Part shown: positions 59,541-64,000 of the stretch, piece after piece | Position numbering within the stretch: position 1 is the stretch's first letter | Layout of the letters: each line of letters begins with the position of its first letter | Program-made: the position numbers and the translations under genes | Assembly (NCBI GenBank): GCA_902492205.1 | Contig: CABUKU010000010.1 | Span: forward strand, 1 to 64,000 | Length of the DNA stretch: 64,000 bases | Direction: 5' to 3' | Source: an uncultured Bacteroides sp. | Lineage (GTDB): Bacteria; Bacteroidota; Bacteroidia; Bacteroidales; Bacteroidaceae | Notes under the pieces: model-generated | Told to the model about the DNA's origin: nothing | Seen by the model: the letters and a program-made list of their open reading frames with translations, nothing else | Database searches by the model: none

Positions 59541-59971
59541 AAAATGCTTATATTATGCGCTGTAATTTACTTCATATCAAAACGGTTGAGAAATGCTTAG
59601 TTTCTGCCATGGAAACTTCTATGCGAGTTTTTAATAATGGAATTTTCCTGAAGGAAAGTTCCGGGTTTGAAAAACTGGATATTATCGGGCTGGCATCGGT
59701 AGAGGTCACCGATAAGATGGATAATAACCAGAAGCTTTTTACGACGAAGTTGATTTTTAAAACTGCTTTGCGTCCTGAGCTGGACTTGGACCGCTTTTGT
59801 TATCGGTTAACTTCTGTGTCCGGGCAGGAATACATATTGGGTACAAAAGAGCGGCCCTATACTGTTTTTACTTCTACGGAGAATTATCCTGGTTCTACCT
59901 CCGACAAAGCCGGCTGCACATGTACTGTTACTTACACAAACCTTTTTCCGCTTCTTACAGTCTTAGATTAG
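59528..59971 (+). CDS. Hypothetical phage protein
   Basis: 147 residues from ATG 59528 (GTG 59513 and ATG 59555 are alternatives; the first two lie in repeat DNA). Beta-rich pattern (VEVTDKMDNNQKLFTTKLIF, in part; EYILGTKERPYTVFTSTENYPGS), like small virion or accessory proteins. No family recognised. It precedes the protease gene by 54 nt. Confidence 0.55.
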   Translation: MDRNKNAYIMRCNLLHIKTVEKCLVSAMETSMRVFNNGIFLKESSGFEKLDIIGLASVEVTDKMDNNQKLFTTKLIFKTALRPELDLDRFCYRLTSVSGQEYILGTKERPYTVFTSTENYPGSTSDKAGCTCTVTYTNLFPLLTVLD

Positions 59972-60025
59972 TCTTTTTGCTTGCTGCTCTTAATGCCTAA
60001 CATTGCATAAAATTAATTGTTAGGT

Positions 60026-61030
60026 ATGACATATAACATTGAAATTGACGATTACATTGGGCGTTGGGGTGTCTCTAAACAGAACATCAGCGCCCAATTA
60101 AGTGGTCTGAAAGATAAAGATGTGACCGTCCGTATCAATTCGCTTGGTGGTTTACTGGACCATGGTCTGGATATTCGTCAGCAATTCATTGATCACGGTC
60201 GTGTTACTGCTTATCTTTTCGGATATGTGGCGTCTGCTGCTACGGTTGCTTCACTGGGTGCGAAGAAAGTTTGTATCTCCAAGTATGCTTTTTATTTGGT
60301 GCACAAAGTTTCGAACTGGGTGGATGCTTGGGGACAGATGAATGCTGATCAGATTGCGGAGTTGATTGAACAGCTCAAGCAAAACAAGTTGGAAAATGAC
60401 AAAATGGATATTGTTTTGGCTCAGATGTATGCGAGCAAATGCAAGAAAAAAGTAGAGGACATTTTGGATATTCTTAAAAAAGGCGAATGGCTGACTGCTG
60501 AGGAAGCTCTTGAGTATGGCTTTGTTGATGAAATAATTGAGGAGGGTGAGAAGCTCAATTATTCTGATGCGGTAAGTCGTAAGTTCAACTCTTTGGGGTT
60601 GCCTGAACTTCCCATACGACAGATTAAGGATGATTCTTCTTTGCTTCATAAAATTTATAATGGGATTAATAACCTTTTAGAAAAGAAGAATAAGAAGACT
60701 CCGGTTGTGACTGAGAATCAAGTTAAAACAATAATTGAAATGAAGAAAGACTTTATGAAAGTTAACTCTATCCTTCAGGTAGAAGGATTGGAGTTTAGTA
60801 ATGGTAAGGTAGAGCTTACCGAAGATCAGATGAAGGCTATTAATGACCAATTAGATGCCTTGGAATCTGATAACAAACAGCAGAAGGACAAAATTGAGGA
60901 GCAAGATACTCAGATTGAGAATCTGAAGAAGGGTTCCGGGGATGATACTACTCACATCAATGGGGATGAAGGTGGTGAAGAAAAAGCAAATGTCTTTAGC
61001 GAAGCGAAGACTTTGTACGACAGAGTATAA
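60026..61030 (+). CDS. ClpP-like prohead protease fused to a scaffold-like tail
   Basis: 334 residues from ATG 60026 (60017 also possible). ClpP/S14 fold at 1-190: catalytic S70 in GYVASAATVAS, H93 in YLVHKVS; GEWLTAEEALEYGFVDEI near 157 marks the end of the domain. From about 215 a low-complexity coiled coil (DQLDALESDNKQQKDKIEEQ) and acidic end resemble a phage scaffold. Such protease-scaffold fusions mature the capsid encoded just after (19 nt). Confidence 0.85.
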   Translation: MTYNIEIDDYIGRWGVSKQNISAQLSGLKDKDVTVRINSLGGLLDHGLDIRQQFIDHGRVTAYLFGYVASAATVASLGAKKVCISKYAFYLVHKVSNWVDAWGQMNADQIAELIEQLKQNKLENDKMDIVLAQMYASKCKKKVEDILDILKKGEWLTAEEALEYGFVDEIIEEGEKLNYSDAVSRKFNSLGLPELPIRQIKDDSSLLHKIYNGINNLLEKKNKKTPVVTENQVKTIIEMKKDFMKVNSILQVEGLEFSNGKVELTEDQMKAINDQLDALESDNKQQKDKIEEQDTQIENLKKGSGDDTTHINGDEGGEEKANVFSEAKTLYDRV

Positions 61031-61049
61031 ACATTTTAAAAAATAGTAT

Positions 61050-62009
61050 ATGGGTGAATTGAATTTGAGTGCTGACGTTCTTGCAAAATCCGCTATTAAA
61101 ATTCGCAAGCAGTTACTTGCGATGGTGGTTATAGGTTTGCAGAACACTACACAGCATATGACAGTAAGACCGGGCATCCGGTATAAAGAAGTTGTTGGTG
61201 AGTTGAGTGGAGGTATTGAGGTTGGACCTTATTCTGAATCAAGAATTGACCAATCAGGTGTTAAGGCTACACCGCGGGAACTGGAAACATTCTTTGGTTC
61301 TGTAGTTAAAGAGTTTTCCCCGAATAGTGTTTATCAGTCTATTTGGGGCTCTTCTATTACGAAGGGTGAGGGGTTGAAGTCTACTGAAGTCACTAATTTG
61401 GTGTTGGCTTATTTGATGAAGCAAATGTCTAAGAGCTTTAATAAGTGTGTTTGGAATGCAGTTCGGAATGCAAGTGGATCTAAGACAGTCGATTTGTTTA
61501 ATGGCTTTGATACGATAGCTCAGACAGAAATCACTGCCGGCAATTTAACTAAGGACTTAAATAACTTATTTTCATTTACAGAAGAGGTAAATGCCACTAA
61601 TGCAGTGGATATGCTGAAGACTTTTTATCGTACGGCTTCTGATGAACTCCAGGGAGAAAAAACTAAATTGTTTATCCCGAAGTTCATCTACAATGCCTAT
61701 GTTGATGATTATCAGGCAACGGTAGGTTCTGTTCCTTATAACAAGGAATTTAATAAAACATTCCTGGAGGGTAGTGATGACATGTGCGAGTTGGTTGCTT
61801 TATCAAGCAAGAAAGGTTCTAATTTCATTCAACTGAGCACAAAAGAAAATATGTTAGTCGGAGTGGATCAGGAGAGTGACTTGGAAAAAATTACAGTAGA
61901 AAAGCATGCTGCTTTCGTTTTGCAATTCATTGCTACTCTTTTCTTTGGCTGTCAGTACGAGTCTATTTCTCCGGAAAGATTGTTGGTTGGTAAATTATTC
62001 ACTGCATAA
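61050..62009 (+). CDS. Probable major capsid protein
   Basis: 319 residues. Position directly after the protease-scaffold gene, size, and the beta/alpha pattern (a middle FYRTASDELQGEKTKLFIP and a C-terminal segment FIQLSTKENMLVGVDQESDLEK) fit an HK97-fold capsid subunit. No sequence motif is decisive, so the call rests mainly on context. N-terminal about 60 residues helical. Confidence 0.7.
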   Translation: MGELNLSADVLAKSAIKIRKQLLAMVVIGLQNTTQHMTVRPGIRYKEVVGELSGGIEVGPYSESRIDQSGVKATPRELETFFGSVVKEFSPNSVYQSIWGSSITKGEGLKSTEVTNLVLAYLMKQMSKSFNKCVWNAVRNASGSKTVDLFNGFDTIAQTEITAGNLTKDLNNLFSFTEEVNATNAVDMLKTFYRTASDELQGEKTKLFIPKFIYNAYVDDYQATVGSVPYNKEFNKTFLEGSDDMCELVALSSKKGSNFIQLSTKENMLVGVDQESDLEKITVEKHAAFVLQFIATLFFGCQYESISPERLLVGKLFTA

Positions 62010-62027
62010 TCAAGGAAGGGAGTTATT

Positions 62028-62645
62028 ATGAAAAATTGTGATAGCGCTGATTTGTACAACTCATTAGATTGGTGTAAAGGTACAACTGTTCTTCCGGGGA
62101 TTCGTCCCCGCGTTTTCTTCACCAAGAAATCGAATATTGTAAAGTGGCCATTACTACCGGAAGAAGTTGCTACCGGTAAAACAATGGGTGTTTTGGCTAC
62201 TTATGTGGGCAACTTTGAGTTGGTCGCCGATAAAAAGTGGCTCGCTTTGGATATATTAACGGCTGAATCTCCGGTAACCTCGGAGTCTCAAGGCGATATG
62301 CCGGCGCGTTCTTTCCTTAACAAAGTTACTCTCAAGCATGCCGGAGTAGAGGAAGAAGCCACTGGCTTTGCTCGTCAGGCGAATGCTGATGATTTGGTTT
62401 ACCTGGTTCAGCAACGTAATGGAAAGTTCCGGGTTGTAGGTAACGAAATGTTTGAGACAGATACGAAGCCAAGCCAGGAACTGGGAGCCAGTCACACAGA
62501 TAAAGCCGGTACTTCGTTAGCTGTTGAAGTTACTGATATTTGCCCGTCTCCCTTCTATCCGGGAAAGATTGAAACGGAAGACGGGGACATCTCCGGTGCT
62601 GATGGCAGTGCATGGGCGGACCCGTCACTGGCTCCATCAGAATAA
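62028..62645 (+). CDS. Phage virion-associated protein (unknown)
   Basis: 205 residues, beta-rich, acidic at the C-terminus (GDISGADGSAWADPSLAPSE). RPRVFFTKKSNIVKWPLLP near 26. Its place after the capsid gene suggests a decoration, head-completion or tail-tube protein. No family recognised. Confidence 0.55.
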   Translation: MKNCDSADLYNSLDWCKGTTVLPGIRPRVFFTKKSNIVKWPLLPEEVATGKTMGVLATYVGNFELVADKKWLALDILTAESPVTSESQGDMPARSFLNKVTLKHAGVEEEATGFARQANADDLVYLVQQRNGKFRVVGNEMFETDTKPSQELGASHTDKAGTSLAVEVTDICPSPFYPGKIETEDGDISGADGSAWADPSLAPSE

Positions 62646-62711
62646 TATTAGTTCAAAATCAGGATGGTGACATGGGAATACTATGTCACCATTCTTTTAA
62701 ATTCAAAAAAT

Positions 62712-63500
62712 ATGGATGAGAAATTGACTCAACAGATACAGGATTATATTAACGCAGAACCGTCCGAACGTGATATTGAAGCCGGTGCATTGCTACTTTT
62801 GAAATTGAATCGAAATCGTGTACTCTACAACAATATAATCCGTAAACCACAAAGGTTTGCTGATAAGTTATTATACGAGCTAAAGAAGCATTTGAATATC
62901 AGATTGGATCAGAAGACAATTGAGGATGTTGTCCTGATGGAAAAGGCTCTTCTTCCTAAAACAGCCAAATTGATTGCAAAGGCTGTCCCGGTTCCGACAA
63001 AAGAAGATCCTAAAGCAACGGTTGCCAAAGGTAAACGTAAAGACCATGATTCTCTTCCTGAAGAGATTCAGCAGTTATGGACTGATTGTGCCGGTATATT
63101 CAAAAATATCAAGTTACTCCATGAGAACTTGAAAAAAATGGGAAAATCGGCTCCCTGTGACCGGTACGAATTACTCAAGCAATTGGATGAACAGGATACA
63201 TTGTATCGCTCTAAGATGGCGGATTATGATAAATTTAAAGTTGGAGCCGAGCTTCCCAGTACTGCGAAGAAAAAAACGGAAGAACAGACTCCGGCAGAGG
63301 TTGCTAAGGCGGTAAATGCTGCCCGTACTTATCTTTCAAAGAATAAAGATAAGTTGAAGCAACTGCTTGCTGAAAAGTCGGATAAATACCCTGAACTGCG
63401 TGATAAGATGCAGGAACGTTATTCTTTCCTGATTGAGTCTGGGAACCAGGTTGATGACGAACAGAAAAAAGAACTGGCTGCCGGTGGATTGACTGTATGA
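62712..63500 (+). CDS. Hypothetical phage protein, helical
   Basis: 262 residues from ATG 62712. N-terminal helical domain (IEAGALLLLKLNRNRVLYNNI), a Lys-rich linker with PVPTKEDPKAT, and a C-terminal coiled coil (KNKDKLKQLLAEKSDKYPEL). Overlaps the PLD-like gene by 4 nt (ATGA), so the two proteins are made together. Function unknown. Confidence 0.55.
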   Translation: MDEKLTQQIQDYINAEPSERDIEAGALLLLKLNRNRVLYNNIIRKPQRFADKLLYELKKHLNIRLDQKTIEDVVLMEKALLPKTAKLIAKAVPVPTKEDPKATVAKGKRKDHDSLPEEIQQLWTDCAGIFKNIKLLHENLKKMGKSAPCDRYELLKQLDEQDTLYRSKMADYDKFKVGAELPSTAKKKTEEQTPAEVAKAVNAARTYLSKNKDKLKQLLAEKSDKYPELRDKMQERYSFLIESGNQVDDEQKKELAAGGLTV

Positions 63501-64000
63501 AGATCATAGATGAAATACTGAAACCGTTATCCACTGCACCCTTGCAGGCGTATGTGGATAACCGTATTCAGCTTTATGATGTTATCGAAAAAATTCTGAA
63601 GGAAACGGGGCCTGCGGAGATTTATATTTCTACGTTTTCCACATCTGAAGAATTTCTCCGTCGGATATATAAATTCAGATCGGCCAAACTAATAACCAAG
63701 GCAATTATGTTGACTGACTTGAAGGCATCGAAGAAGACCATGAATCTTTATCGCTTTGTGTCGATGGTTTTCGATCAGGTTTATTTAGGTGAAAATCACT
63801 CAAAAGTGATTCTTATCCATAATGATCGGTGGTCTGTGAGTGTGTGTACTTCACAGAATCAGACACGTGGGAACCGGGTGGAGAGTGGAATGATCTCTAC
63901 GGACAATGCCATATTTCAGTCTCTCTTTGTGTCGTTATCGCAAATTATTCAAACGAAAACAATACAGTTAGATGGTTTATTCAAAAGAACAGTTGATTGA
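63497..64000 (+). CDS. PLD-like (HKD-related) protein
   Basis: 167 residues, complete (stop at 63998-64000). One half-site of the phospholipase D superfamily: H101-x-K103 with D110 (HSKVILIHND), then CTSQNQTRGNRVESG with the usual N and E residues downstream. Single-motif PLD proteins work as dimers and are often nucleases. IYISTFSTSEEFLRRI near 42 forms the first strand-helix. Coupled to the upstream helical protein. Confidence 0.7.
   Translation: MKIIDEILKPLSTAPLQAYVDNRIQLYDVIEKILKETGPAEIYISTFSTSEEFLRRIYKFRSAKLITKAIMLTDLKASKKTMNLYRFVSMVFDQVYLGENHSKVILIHNDRWSVSVCTSQNQTRGNRVESGMISTDNAIFQSLFVSLSQIIQTKTIQLDGLFKRTVD

Overview
The window is chromosomal DNA of a Bacteroides-type gut bacterium (Bacteroidota, Bacteroidales). 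Support for this: a SusC/SusD pair with an ECF sigma factor and FecR anti-sigma factor, repeated promoters of the Bacteroidota form TTTG-N19..22-TAnnTTTG, many short intergenic hairpins, a tmRNA whose tag reads GENNYALAA, and typical Bacteroides gene neighbourhoods.

Layout. 1-3315: adk (only the first base of its start codon is outside the window), obgE, pgeF and a B3/B4-domain protein. 3398-8210: an efflux operon (TolC-like, HlyD-like, two ABC-2 permeases) with no ATPase gene. 8554-8961: a small membrane protein. 9073-12983: a two-gene GH26/GH2 operon, probably for beta-mannan. 13036-14625: an ABC-F ATPase (minus). 14842-20882: a complete biotin operon bioB-A-F-G-C-D with a leader ORF and a small basic tail gene. 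20938-22113: a stand-alone AICAR transformylase (minus). 22558-24924: a GT4 glycosyltransferase, a flippase-like membrane protein and a one-TM protein. 24965-27720 (minus): ssrA, rny, zapA and a coiled-coil gene. 28382-29509: a DUF6132 protein and two thioredoxins, one cytosolic and one a lipoprotein. 29630-30976: a DUF454 protein (minus), then queD and queE. 31049-35305: lactate permease and lutABC for L-lactate oxidation. 35642-50955: a polysaccharide-utilisation locus (divergent ECF sigma, FecR, STN-type SusC, SusD, a DUF5107-TPR protein, a beta-helix/beta-propeller fusion and an agarase-like GH-A lipoprotein). It also carries a candidate DonS-like antisense RNA under the susC start.

51019-64000 is accessory and phage-like. 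It has leftward small genes and two leftward XRE regulators facing a rightward early operon of small unknown proteins, then a CHC2-TOPRIM-ATPase replication protein, a dense TTCTACA iteron field (candidate origin), and a capsid block (ClpP-like protease with scaffold tail, major capsid candidate, accessory proteins, PLD-like protein). A tRNA 3'-end fragment followed by a hairpin near 51935 may be an attachment-site scar. Integrase, terminase and portal are not visible, so the element runs past the right edge.

The most striking unexplained structure is a class of intergenic arrays at 8201, 22208, 28027, 35327 and 42472. Each is exactly 82 bp: four 16-nt palindromic units separated by 6-nt linkers, giving an exact 22-bp pitch. 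The palindromic word differs between loci (three words in five arrays) while the geometry stays fixed. I know of no named element with this design.
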